A DNA stretch of 64,000 bases from NCBI GenBank assembly GCA_947685225.1, contig CANTUV010000009.1, forward strand, positions 7,812,001 to 7,876,000, in the 5' to 3' direction. This DNA is from Garcia nutans (Eukaryota; Streptophyta; Magnoliopsida; Malpighiales; Euphorbiaceae). Positions 11,400 through 22,443 of this stretch are shown piece by piece. Position numbers and translations under genes: made by a program. The notes below the pieces were generated by a model. It made no database searches, was not told where the DNA came from, and saw nothing but the letters and a program-made list of their open reading frames with translations. The stretch's first letter is position 1; each line of letters begins with the position of its first letter.

Positions 11400-11548
11400 C
11401 TGTTGCCAACTAGACCTTTTGGGTTTTCTAATTGATGATTTTATCTCATTTAGCCCTAATTGTTGCCTAGCCCGGCCTTTTGGGTTTTCGGAACTAGCGG
11501 ACTGCTCTAACTTTTGCCTAGGCCGCCCTTTTGGGTTTTCAACCTAGT
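11400..11548. repeat. 65-bp type repeat downstream of integrase
   Basis: Two to three units with GCCTAG, GGCCTTTTGGGTTTTC and ACTAGCGG blocks. They are close relatives of the intron repeat and equivalent to 2750-2845 in the older copy. The rest of 11201-11569 is AT-rich. Confidence 0.6.
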
Positions 11549-11569
11549 GAGCTCTTTCTTTTTTATTTT

Positions 11570-13288
11570 TCATTCATAAAACTTCTTCAACCTGTCAATG
11601 TTTACTAGCTCACTAAACTCGTTCCCATCCATGTCTGATAACTTCACCACACCTTTGTTCATGATTTGTTTCAGGACATATGGCCCTTCCCAGCTTGGCC
11701 TAAACTTCCCTCTTGGATCAGATACATTAGGCTTACATTGCTTCAACACTAAATCCCTGAATCTGAGTTTTCTGAACCCTTCTATTGTAGGCCCGAGCTA
11801 CCTTCTTTTGATACAGTTGGTGATGATACAACGCTTTTAACCTCCTCTCTTCTAGTAAAGCTAACTGTGTGTATCTGCTCGCTACCTATTCCATTTTAGG
11901 CAGTTCAGCTTCCAAGACTACTCTCAGTGACTTGATCTCAATTTCAATTGGCAACACTGCTTCCATCCCATAAACAAAGAGAACGGTGTCATTCCAGTAG
12001 GTGTTCTCACACTTGTCCTATATCCCCATAAAGCAAAGGGAAGCATCTCTGACTAATCCCTGTAAATCTTGGTCATCTTGGACAGAATTTGCTTAATTGT
12101 CTTGTTTGTTGCTTCTACTGCACCATTAGCCTTTGGTCTATAAGGAGAGGATCTATGATGATGGATGCGGTACTTTGAGAATAAATCCTTAACTGCTCCT
12201 TGAAACTGTACCCCATTGTCTGACATCACACTGTGCGGGACCCTATATCTACAGATGAGGTTCTTTTAAATAAATCTAGCCATTTGGCTTACATCCAGTT
12301 TGTTGAAGGATTCGACTTTGACCCATTTTGAAAAATAATCTAATGCTACCACAATGAAACGGTGACCATTTGAGGCTGTCGGATGTATCTCTCCTATAAT
12401 GTCGATACCCCAAGTGGCAAATGGCCAGGGTGAAGACATAGAATGCAGTTCTTCAGGAGGCATGTGATTCAAGTTACCATACATCTGACATTGTTGGCAC
12501 TTCTTTACAAACTCAATACAATCTCTCTCCATGGTCAACCAATAGTAACCTTGCTGAATAATCTTTTTAACTAGAGCTAAACCACTCATATGTGGTTTGC
12601 AACTTCCTGCATGTAGTTCTGACATGATATGCTCCACTTCAGGCTTTCTTAAACATCTCAAATGCACCCCATCAGGCCATCTTCGATATAACTCCCCATG
12701 GAATGTGATGTATTGCAATGACCACCGCCTTATGGCTCTTCTTTCTTTCTTTGTTGCCCCTGGTGGGTATTCTCTTTCTTCCAAAAATTGCCTTATAGTA
12801 TCATACCACGCATCATGATTAGTATCAGTTTCCAACACTAATTCATATTCATAGCAAGGAGTTGATGAACTGGTCAAGACCAGAGGCTTAAGGAATAAGC
12901 TAATAGGGTTTTCCCATATCGAAGCCAATGTGGCTAGGGCATTAGCCATATGATTTTCATCCCTTGATAGGTGTATAAACCTACACTCCTTAAAGTTCTT
13001 CTTCATCATGGTCAGGTAATGGTGGTATGGTTTTAATTTTTCTTCTTTCAACTCCCACTCTCCATTTACTTGGGATACTACCAGCAATGAATCGCCAAAA
13101 ACTTACACCTTATCCACCTTCATAATCATTAGGGTTTCCAAACCAAAAATACAAGCTTCGTACTCCACCATATTATTGGTTGCCCTAAATTTCAACTTTT
13201 TGGCTAAAGGGATAAGTTCCCCTTTGGGCAATTCTAGTATAACTCGCAAACCTACTCCTTTCCTATTTACTGCTCCATCAAAATACAT
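11570..13288 (-). pseudogene. Second RNase H plus integrase, Tat-lineage pol
   Basis: Minus strand. 13288-12900 encodes the extra RNase H: Tyr-Phe-Asp-Gly-Ala, then Glu in Val-Glu-Tyr-Glu-Ala, then Gly-Asp-Ser, ending with Asp-Glu-Asn-His-Met-Ala-Asn-Ala. Integrase follows: a His-His-Cys-Cys zinc site (Cys-Gln-Gln-Cys visible), then catalytic Asp in Gly-Ile-Asp-Ile-Ile-Gly, Asp in Ser-Asp-Asn-Gly and Glu in Gly-Ala-Val-Glu-Ala. The stop is at 11570-11572. This enzyme would insert the element DNA into chromosomes. Breaks: a TAA just before Val-Phe-Gly-Asp-Ser, a stop at about 12263-12265, and further stops and frameshifts beyond. The part 12266-13087 is still open. Confidence 0.85.
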
Positions 13289-13291
13289 TTT

Positions 13292-13889
13292 TCACCCTTG
13301 TACTTCAATTGCCTCTAAATGTTCATTCGGAAATTCCAAGATTACTTCTTCGCTATCTGGTAATGGTTGTTGGGCCAAAAATTCTGCCACCGCTCTACCT
13401 TTGATTGTTTTCCTAGTTACATATTCAATCTCAAATTCTTCTAATATTATCAACCATCGACAATACTTTCCAATCAAAGAGGGTGTCTTCCTTAAGTACT
13501 TCATTGGATCCAACTTGGAAATTGCTTGCACACTATAAGATTGAAAGTAATGCCACAACTTCTTAGAAGACCAAACCACGGCTATACAAGTCTTTTCAAT
13601 GATACTATACTTAATTTTATAAGGTAGGAGCTTTTTACTCAAATAATAAACTGCATGCTCAATCCCTGACTCATCTGCTTGGGCTAGCATGGCTCCTATT
13701 AACTCTTCTTCTACTGCTAAGTATGGTAATAGAGGTTTGCCGGGTTTAGGTTGTTTTAAAACAAGTGGATTCAACAAATACTCTTTTATTCACTCAAAGG
13801 CCTTTTGACATTCTTCATTCCATATGACCGGCTGATTCTTTTTAAGCAATTTGAAGATAGGCTCACAAATTATTGTGAGTTTTGCTATG
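13292..13889 (-). pseudogene. First RNase H and connection domain of Tat pol
   Basis: Minus strand, open from about 13777 to 13292 with a stop just upstream. It shows the RNase H signature of Gypsy pol (Ser-Lys-Lys-Leu then Glu-Lys-Thr-Cys-Ile-Ala-Val-Val-Trp) and ends Arg-Lys-Thr-Ile-Lys-Gly before the second RNase H. The catalytic Asp at the start of the domain seems replaced (Leu-Pro-Tyr-Leu-Ala), as often in Tat elements whose second RNase H takes over (family knowledge). RT continues on the other side of the inserted LTR, at 16332. Confidence 0.75.
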
Positions 13890-14744
13890 AATCTTGTAAT
13901 ATCCCAAAATATACCCTATAAGTTTGGTATATAATTGTTGTTTTATTTGGATTAAGTGTATTTGTGTTTAATTGGAAAGAGATATGTTGTAAGAGTAGAG
14001 TGCATATGTTATTTATATTGTGATATATACAACATATACAATTCTAAGGGTGAAGGGTATAAAGGAAATTAATTTGAAATTGAGTTAGTGGAATAAGATG
14101 AGTGGATGGAGATATTTTGATTAGTATATTGTTTATTGTGTGGAGGAGATTGTTTTGAGGAAAGAGAAGTTGACTTTGCTTTTGTACTTCTTTTCCTTTT
14201 CTTCTTTCCTTCTCCTTCCTTCGTGGCTTTCATTCCATTTTCTTCCCTTTTCTTTGTCTTGGACGACAGCAGCAAGAGAACAAGAGAGAGGGAGAGATTT
14301 GACCTTACAAGATCAAGATTAAAGAAGTTTACAAGAGATTTAGTTGGAATCTAAGAGTTCTTCATCCTTGGTAAGTTCTCTCTTGATTTATTGTGTTGTT
14401 TTTGAAGTTATGTGGGTTTGTGAGTTGAAGTTGTGTTTGAGAATGTGTTTGGGTTGGTTATGTTGTGTTTAAGAGTATTTGGTTTATGTGGTTTTGGATT
14501 TTGGGGTTGGATTGAAGAAAAGAGTAAGTTGGTTGGGATAGATTGAGTTGAGGTTGTGTTTAGAGTTTTGATGATGTTGTGATTTGTGTTTGATGTGTGT
14601 TTTAGCTTGTTGTGGTGTTGTTGTAAGTTGAGATGGTTTTTGGGTATGTTTTGTGAAGTTTGTTTGAAGTGGATGTTGATGGATAGAAGTGTTTTGTTGG
14701 TAGTGGTGTTGTCTTGGCCGGAATCTGGGTTTTTGGCCTGACAC

Positions 14745-15030
14745 GCCCAGGAGCACGTCCAGGTCCTTAGGCGTGTCAATTGTTCTGAGTGGCAGTAGGT
14801 GTGACACGGCCATTAACACGCCCGTGTTGTTGAGCGTGTCATAGCTACTGTGAGTTTTGAGAAATTACACGGCCATGAGCACGCTCATGATGTTAGACGT
14901 GTCGTTATTTCTGAGAGACAGAATGTATTACACGCCCAGTGACACGCCCGTGGTTCTGAGCGTGTAAATGTTTCTGTGTTGTGGAGTTAGGGCACGGTCA
15001 GGGACACGCCCGTGTGTGTGAGCGTGTCAA
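14745..15030 (+). repeat. Degenerate tandem array of ACACGGCC / ACACGCCCGTG units in the solo LTR
   Basis: Four to five units of about 65-75 bp each carry ACACGGCC or ACACGCCCGTG followed by GAGCGTGTC, giving many half-palindromes. This is the most GC-rich stretch of this LTR. Confidence 0.7.
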
Positions 15031-15514
15031 GTCTAGAGTTTGCCCTAATTGATTCTTAACCTTATGATCTCATGAGAGTTTCCTCATTCTTTTGGAATAG
15101 GTTGTGAAGAAGGTGATTTACCCTAACTCAAGTGGTGATAGATTCTTGAAAAGTAAGTGTTTAGAGTTGTGTGAGTTTCTTTTGAAGTAAGTTCAAACCA
15201 CATTATTGCATACATTCATATGATATTGTGAATTGAGATATAATTGGCTATAATGTGAATGTGGTGATGAGCATGTAAAATATGTGTTATTGCCATTGAT
15301 TTTATCCATGTGAATAATGAATTGATTAATGAGATGATGAAATATAATGTGAAAGATGTGAGGCCATGAGTGTTGGCTATGATTATGGCAATGCAATGTA
15401 AAGTGAATTAAGAAAGAGATTGATAAAGAGATAAATGAAATAATTGTATGTCTAATATGTTTATTCAATTTTCAAAGTTCTGAGTTTGGCGGCATGCCTA
15501 TGAATAACTGGATA

Positions 15515-15665
15515 GGCGAAATGACCGGGTCGTAAGCCGAATCCAGTTGATAAATGTGAAATGTGATGTTTTTGGGGTGAAATGACTGGGTCGTAAACCT
15601 CAAAAACAAATTATTGAAACTAGATTGAGTGAAATGACCGGGTCGTAAACTCAAATCTAGTTGAT
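15515..15665 (+). repeat. Three GAAATGACCGGGTCGTAA repeats in the solo LTR
   Basis: The 18-base motif occurs three times (one with a single change) at roughly 55-75 bp spacing. Each is embedded in a stretch whose flanks are complementary, so each could form a stem. Confidence 0.7.
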
Positions 15666-16326
15666 TATCCATGGATAGATATTGCCTACGGGGCTAGACA
15701 CAAGGTGTCAATATGGACCAAAGCAGTAACTCTGAACTTTGAATAACATATTAGTGAGTTTCGGGCCCGTGTCTGTCTTAGTTGTAAAAGTGATTCATGA
15801 ATGAAGAAACAATTGAATAATAAGATCTAATGTACAAATATGAAATGTGATATGATTATGTATGGTTTATGAAATATAGAATTGTGACATTTGCATCACA
15901 TTAAAGCATAATGTTAGTATGAGTTGTACTACTAAGCTGTTAGCTCAGCACGATTGTGGTTCATCGCGCAGGTAACAGAGTTGAACCCGAGAGTTCTTCG
16001 AGACCGAGTGAGTCTAGACATTGAAGAGTTGACTTTTGGACTTAAAGATCAGAGAAGAGCTGCCAGTCATGTATATATTTTATATTTGTATATTCTGATT
16101 TTGATGTATAAGTATTTGTAAACATTTGTTCTACTTTCCGCTGCGTTTTAAATGAACTTTCTATTTATTTGGTTTTATAAACTCTTTCAAAAGTTTTTAA
16201 TTGTTTACATTATATAAGAGTGATAACATGAGTGATTGTAAAAATGTGGCATTTCTATATTCAGTATACGTATATTACGATCGTATTAGCATGCTGTGTA
16301 CGTATACAGGGTATAGGGGTGTTACA

Positions 16327-17035
16327 AATCTGCTGATGTATTGTAATTTACCAATAAATCCCCGAACTTCTCTCTCCATCTATCCCTGATTGCTTTAACT
16401 TTGTCAGGATCAATCTCAATGCCATTTGGACCAATCACATGTCCTAATAATTTGCCAAAAGTAACACCGAACACACATTTCTTCGGGTTTAATCTTAGCT
16501 TATATTTCAAAGCTCTATCGAAGAATAATTCTAAGTTTTGGAAGAGTTGTTTCCTTGTGTCCCATTTAACCATCATATCATCAACATATACTTCAACTTC
16601 TTTGTGCATCATGTCATGAAATAAAGTGGTGGCCATCCTTTGATAGGTTGCTCCAGCATTCTTTAAGCAGAATGACATCATCCTATAACAAAATATACCC
16701 CATGTAGTAATGAAAGCAATTTTGGTTTTATCCTTTTGGGCCATTAACACTTGATTGTATCCGGAAAATCCATCTACAAATGAGTGTAGCATGCTAGAGG
16801 CTGCACTATCAATGAGGACATCTATATGAGGTAAAGGAAAATCATCTTTAGGGGAAGCCTTGTTCAAATCTCTATAATCCACACAGACCCTTATCCTTCC
16901 ATCTTTCTTTGGCACAGGTACTATGTTGGCTAGCCAATCTGGATATTCTATCACTTCAAGGAACTTCACTTGTATTTGCTTAGTGACCTCTTCTTTAACC
17001 AATTCAACCCACTCAGGTCTTAATCGCCTAAGCTT
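16327..17035 (-). pseudogene. Reverse transcriptase of the Tat element
   Basis: Minus strand, open from 17002 to 16322. It shows RT blocks in order: Val-Pro-Lys-Lys-Asp-Gly-Arg, Asp-Tyr-Arg-Asp-Leu-Asn-Lys-Ala, Asp-Gly-Phe-Ser-Gly-Tyr-Asn-Gln, and the catalytic Tyr-Val-Asp-Asp at about residue 140. It would copy the element RNA into DNA. A single TAA separates it from the upstream frame at 17036-17038, at a place where Gln is usual in the family. A frameshift near the downstream end precedes the solo LTR insertion. Confidence 0.9.
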
Positions 17036-18247
17036 TTATTTGACAGGTTTCATGTGAGTGTAAGTGGGAATATGATGCTCGGCTATGTCTAGATCTATTC
17101 CAAGCATATCCTCATAAGACCAAGCAAACACTTCTTCATATTTTTTGAATATTTTTTCAAATCTCTCTCTCTCATCAGGAGTAAGGTCGGATGCTATGCT
17201 AATGTTTTTAGGATTTTTGATTGTTCCCAAATTTAATGATTGTATGTTAATAGAATTAATATTAAAGATGCTCATGTAACTGCTATTTGAATGTATGCAA
17301 CCATCAGGAGAAACATCGCACAAGTAAGCAAAATCAGACTTTATTGCATTCATTTTGGAAAAGAAAACATTATCATCCTCATACAAAGCAGGCAAATTAA
17401 AATCAAAATCAAAATCATTGTTCTCAAAATCATAAGGTATGATGTCTTTAAACTTTTCTTCAACCAGGGCAGCAATCTCCTCCGGAGTCTTCTCGGCTTT
17501 CAGGACAGTTTCATTCTTCTCTTTTGGATTGGATTCTTTGTTGGCTGACAAGGTGAGCTCTTTCTTCAGTCGGTCGACTAGCTTGGCAACATCTGTAAAA
17601 ATTTCAAAACCCGGGATTAACTTACCCATGAACATGATCTGCTCGGGCTTTCCATGGAGTGGTCCCATATCTGGAGCTTTGACAAAGATTTCTTCAAGCG
17701 GTGGGAAGCTCATCTTCTCAGTCTTCTTTAACTGGACATCATTGTCTTCATCATATCCCAACCCTTTCTTGGAAGTTTGAGTTCTAAGGTCTGGCAGCTT
17801 TGTCAAACCGGCTTTACCCTTTCCAAGACCGGCTCTGGGAAGGTAGTTCATGTTCTTCATCATATTCAAGACTTTGGAGTCCGCTACTTCATCATCAGAA
17901 ATTGTAGCTACTTGAAAACCATTGAGAGGTCTTTCAATTATTAGAGTATTAACAATCTCATTATCTTCAGCTTCAATGACCATTGTCTCATCTCCGTTGG
18001 GGAACTTGATCTTTTGATAAAGGGTGGAAGGAACTCCACCAAGAAGATGAAACCATGGTCGCCCCAAGAGTAAGGCGAAGGTAACCGGTATGTATAAACA
18101 ACAAACTCAACAATAGATTAAATTGGACCAACCTTGACAGTAGCCTTGAAAGTCCCTTCGGCGTGTCTCTTAGTGTTGTCATAAGCCCGAATTGTTACTT
18201 CGATCAGGTTTAGATCCCTTATTGACATGGCTAACTTTGACAATATC
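17036..18247 (-). pseudogene. Protease end and protease-RT linker of Tat pol
   Basis: Minus strand, open for 343 codons from 18067 to 17036. It starts at Met-Gly-Arg-Pro-Trp, a conserved strand after the protease active site. It then has a glycine-rich patch (Leu-Pro-Arg-Ala-Gly-Leu-Gly-Lys-Gly-Lys-Ala-Gly, near residue 80), a Lys/Glu-rich linker and an Asp/Phe-rich stretch, and ends Thr-Tyr-Thr-His-Met-Lys-Pro-Val-Lys, just before RT. The protease active site itself lies around 18250-18290, where Val-Asp-Asp-Gly is seen, and frames are shifted there. Gly-patch-like motifs at this position are usual in Tat elements (family knowledge). Confidence 0.75.
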
Positions 18248-19347
18248 TTAAGTGGACAAACATTTATGGCAGACCCCATCATCGACCATTACACATGGAG
18301 TCCTTTTCTCCTTGACTTCTATTTTGATAAAGAGAGGGCAGATGTGATCTCTCCCCTCCTCTGGTAAATCCGCATCCGAAAAAGAAACTGTTCCCATATT
18401 AACTTCACTCTTTTCTTGAACCTCTTCACATTTCATTACCCCTCCAGTTTTTATGAAGTTGATCAGCTCCTCCGGTGTTGTGGAGGTAGAAATTAGCATG
18501 CTAGTTAAGGCTTTGGCCATTGTTTCCCGGTGCTTTTTAGAAGTAGCCAATAAGTCCCAAATGCTAACACTTGCTTGGGTTCTTTTCAATTGCTTGAGCA
18601 TAGCATCTTCCTCTTCTTTATTTCCTACTTCAACTTCCTTACCCTTATTAGTTTCTACCTCCTTAGGCAGTGGCCTTGCATAGGGCTTACCGGATGTAGT
18701 GTTCATTACTTCATCTTCTTTGGGCTTGGACCAAGTCCACTCCTCCTTCTTGGATACCAGATCATCATCACTATTGCTTGAATCCCAAAACCCATTGACA
18801 ACACAAATCGTTACCTCTTTAGCCACCATAGCTTGTTTAATTCCATCTTTCTTTTCTTCTTCTGTTGCTTCTTTCCCCACATCTTGAAAAGAAGACATGA
18901 CAAAATCCTCATGCAAACCTCCTCCAATCATGAAGGTTGCCGGTGGCGGTATCCTATTGAACTTTGGTAATGGGTGTTTGGCTTATTGGGCTAGGGTAGC
19001 TTCCCATTATCAATTAGATTTTGGATCTCATATCTTAACCTCACACATCTATTCGTGTCATGCCCTTGCATTTGGTGAAATTGACAAAATGCTTTGGTGT
19101 TAAAATTAGGTGGGAGAGGGTTAGGCAAAGGACGAGGGTTTAATGGTTGCAGTAATCCCTTTCTTCCAAGCTTATTAAGAACCCAAGACATCGGTTTTCC
19201 CAATTTTGAATATTGTATCCTTGTTCCTTGGTTAGTAGCATTGACACCGACTGCCTTTTGCATGCTTTGGCTATTGGACTGATAGTTCCCTTTCTCATTC
19301 CTTCTTGTTGAAAAACAGTTCTTCTCTCTCTCCCATTCTTCAATTTG
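18248..19347 (-). pseudogene. Gag C-terminal half and nucleocapsid-like finger of the Tat element
   Basis: Minus strand. 19350-18991 continues gag from the Athila insertion site and contains a zinc finger of Tat type: Cys-Gln-Phe-His, Gly-His-Asp-Thr-Asn-Arg-Cys, then Ile-Gln-Asn-Leu-Ile-Asp-Asn-Gly. 18931-18248 is a Glu/Lys-rich spacer leading to the protease (Pro-Leu-Phe-Ile-Lys, Val-Met-Val-Asp-Asp-Gly). A frameshift or stop lies between 18931 and 18991. The N-terminal half of the same gag is at 57897-58779, 38.5 kb away, displaced by the Athila insertion and later duplication. Confidence 0.8.
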
Positions 19348-19352
19348 CAAAC

Positions 19353-21153
19353 TGTTGCGCTCAAATTAAGTACTACTACAAGCGTCACTCGCAAGTATAC
19401 GAGGTAGTTGTAGCAAAGGTGATCGCCCCAAGGTAATTTCCCGAAGAAGGTGTGGTTCGTAATAGCTTGATTGACAAATTATTTAAATGCAGAGGTTTGT
19501 TGTGTTGGGATGGTGTGAGAATAATTTAAACCTAAGATTAAGGAGTGTAGGGTTGATGTGTGTGATGGTTGTACAAGATCAAATCGATTCTTGGAAAGGT
19601 ACCTAGGGTTATAGGTCCATTCAATCAAAGCTCAATTATATCCATTAACATAACCTTGTAATTAATTTGTTCCTTAAGGTTAATTAGTCAATTACCAATT
19701 CATTAGTTCTCACATTCAGGAATTATCAATGACCAATTCTTTTACATTACCAAATTAATAAAACCCTAAAACTTATATTTCTAATTCATTCATAGGGTGG
19801 TCGATTATATAGTTCCGATATCGGATTTCACCTCTCGATCCGTCATCCAATATTCAAAGATTAATAGGTAGCTAATCTATCAACCTAGCATACAATCCAA
19901 TGCAATCAACCAACAACAAGGGACATCAATGGAAATATCAAATCAAGACATTCAATCAAATATACTACAAACCCTAGGCATGGGTATTTAGCTCAACATC
20001 ATCAATTTAAAACAATCATTCAACTCAATATAAATCAAATACAAATTGTTCATTGCAATATCAATTCTCTTAATACAACAACAACAATAAGAAATGAATT
20101 AAAAGAGAGAATAGAAAAACCCCTTGTGAAGATGCCAAGAGTAGGATTACTAATCTTCCTCTTAGCTCCACTTGATGTATGATGAAGAACTCAAGCCCTC
20201 TTCAATGGTTGATTCCCCTTTGCAATGTGGAATGGAGCTTTCTCAAGTCACCAACCCTTCAATTGATTGTGCCTTTGGAAGATGGAATGGAGCTTTCTCA
20301 AGTCACCAATCCTTTCAATGAAGCTTCTTCAACCTTCAATAGCTTGTTAACCCAACTTATCCCAAAGAACCTCAAAGATCTTATCAGTGGAAGATGGAGA
20401 AGGCGGAGAGGATAGAAATGGAGATGAAGATGAAGGGACAAGGGAGAGTGTCCCTCTCTCCCTAAAAAACGTGTATATCCAAATTGTTCCAAGAACCACC
20501 TCCAATTTCCCACTTCTTCTCTTTTTTAATTCATTCAAAACTCAACCCATGCCTTCCAACTCACATCACTCTCCCTTGTTCCCCACATTCTCTTTGTTTA
20601 ATATTACTTTTGGCAAAAATAATACCCTTGTTCCCCACTTTGTCCACACCTCGTGCAAGAGAATTCAACATTTAATAGGTGACATGGCCAAGCCATGAGT
20701 GGCTTAGCCATGTCTCTCATATTTCTTTAGGACACGGCCAAGACAATGAGACATGGCTAAGCTTTAAGTGACATGGCCATGTCGATCAGACATGGGCAAA
20801 GACATGGCCATGTCTGTGAGTGTGTCAAGTACTGCCTCTATTTTTTTTTTCTTTCTTGGTTTCTTTTCTTTGGGTAAGACACGACCAGTGGCTTGGCCGT
20901 GTCTCTTGGGTGTGTCAGCTACTGTCTTGGAATTCTTTAGAGGGACATGGCCAAGCTTGCTTTGGCTTGGTCATGTCTTGCTTGATTCATGCTCTTTCTT
21001 CATTTTTCCTGATTGTTTTGATCATCCAAGGGCGTTTTTGCACTTAAACCTAAAACAAACACTTTAAACAAACTTAAAACAAAAATCAATCAAAACATCA
21101 ACTAAAAACACATAAAAATCATACTGAAAACTAGTACATATATGATCTAAACA
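19353..21153 (-). mobile_element. Athila-like LTR, copy A left, 1801 bp
   Basis: It starts TGTTGCGCTC and ends GATCTAAACA on the plus strand (TG...CA). Its last third (20660-20990) holds repeated GACATGGCC / GGCCATGTC half-palindromes. The other LTRs of this family are at 24216-25192 (partial), 41482-53050 (split by the Tekay element) and 56101-57891. Confidence 0.9.
20680..20985 (-). repeat. GACATGGCC / GGCCATGTC palindromic array in the Athila-like LTR
   Basis: About nine occurrences of GACATGGCC, GACACGGCC or their complements at irregular 20-70 bp spacing. Neighbouring copies are often in opposite orientation, so stems of 9-13 bp can form. The same array is in the other LTR copies (about 25117-25192, 52595-52880, 57420-57715). 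Confidence 0.75.
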
Positions 21154-21193
21154 AATACCCCACACTTAATTCCTTGCTTGTCCCCAAGCAAGG
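21154..21193 (-). promoter_or_regulatory. Polypurine tract and adjoining hairpin of the Athila-like element
   Basis: On the minus strand the bases next to the left LTR read AAGTGTGGGGTATT, the expected plus-strand primer for DNA synthesis. Directly beside it, 21172-21193 is a perfect 9-bp stem (CCTTGCTTG / CAAGCAAGG) with a 4-base loop. The same pair occurs in copy B at about 53051-53090. Confidence 0.7.
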
Positions 21194-22443
21194 CTAAAAT
21201 CAAAACACACTAACAAGATAAATTTTGTTAAGTTTAAGAGTTATAAAGATGCATCAAGACTTCCCTATCCCTAAATTCGCAATCAATATCAAATCAAACA
21301 AAATCGACACCCATGCAATTAAGTGGTTTTCCATGCATAACCTATGTTGTCGCTCCCGCACCAACTCTTACAAGTGTTAGATCATTGTGGTGTTTACACT
21401 CATAACAATCAATGAAAGATTATTTCCATAGGCTTGCTTATCAATCAAATCTTCACCACAAAATTACAATCAAGCATCAATCAAAATATCTTTATTAGGT
21501 TGTAATGGGGCTAAGGTAAAGGCATGATATTTAGGAAATGTGAGCTTGATCATTAAGTTCAAGAGCACTTTAAGAATGAAGTACCCGATCATATACATAA
21601 CCTAACAATCCCAAACACCTTCCTCTCATCTACCCCTTGACATTAAAGAGCTTTTCAAGGGAACTCACTTATTAAATATTGCAATAATATTTTCAACTTA
21701 TTCCAACCCTTCGAATAAGAACAACAATTATTCTTATTATTATATATATATTTATTTTTTTATTTTTTTATTATTTTGTATGCAATCTTAAACCTACTAA
21801 ACTAACCCCATACTTAATTCAACACAACACTCGGTCATAAACGCTCTTAAAATGCTCTTGACCTAATGAAAGGATAAGAGTTAAACAACAAGGTTCAAGC
21901 TAATGGTGTTGTGAAAAAGAGAGAAAAGGAAAAATAAAAAAAGCTCAAAATTGGCTAACTAAGGTTAAAATAGGGTTGATCTTTTTAAGCCAAAGTGGGT
22001 TGACCTAATTGCCTTAATCATCTTGATACCTAATTGAAATTTTTATGTAATCTTAAAATGCATGTCAAAGCAAGTTCTAGCAATTCATCAATCAAAGATG
22101 TTCATCCACAACAATAATGATAAGTTGAAGGCTCAATTCCTCACTAGGTTAATGGCAATGCAAGGAAAAACCAACGAAATTGACAATAAGCACCAATTCT
22201 ACTCAATTCTCAATTTCATGCTTCAAAAATTCAAAGGTCATCTATCAACAATTTTATAACAATTGAACTTTCTAAAATTCATTTATTCAAAGAAAAACAT
22301 TAAAAACATTAACTAAACTTAAACAAAAATAACTTAAAAGTAAAAACACAAAGTAAAAGTAAAAACACAAAATACATAATTCACCCCAAACTTAAAGATT
22401 CACATTGTCCTTAATGTGAGCATGCATAAACTAAAAAGAGAGT

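Larger units (their letters stand above)
13895..16326 (+). mobile_element. Solo Tekay-like LTR, 2432 bp, inside Tat reverse transcriptase
   Basis: It begins TGTAATATCCC and ends GGGGTGTTACA and is flanked by the 5-bp duplication AATCT (13890-13894 and 16327-16331). Its ends and the internal CGCGCAGGT region near 15965 resemble the LTR of the full Tekay element at 41710-51883, but it is clearly a different family member. No internal region or second LTR remains. It contains two repeat arrays (see separate entries). Removing it rejoins the RT and RNase H coding sequence. A short plus-strand frame at 14136-14354 has no recognisable product. Confidence 0.92.

Noticed and set aside
22062..22259. 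Small plus-strand protein in the Athila internal region (also 53953-54150)
   Set aside because: Found in both copies only because of the duplication; antisense to the element and without a recognisable motif.
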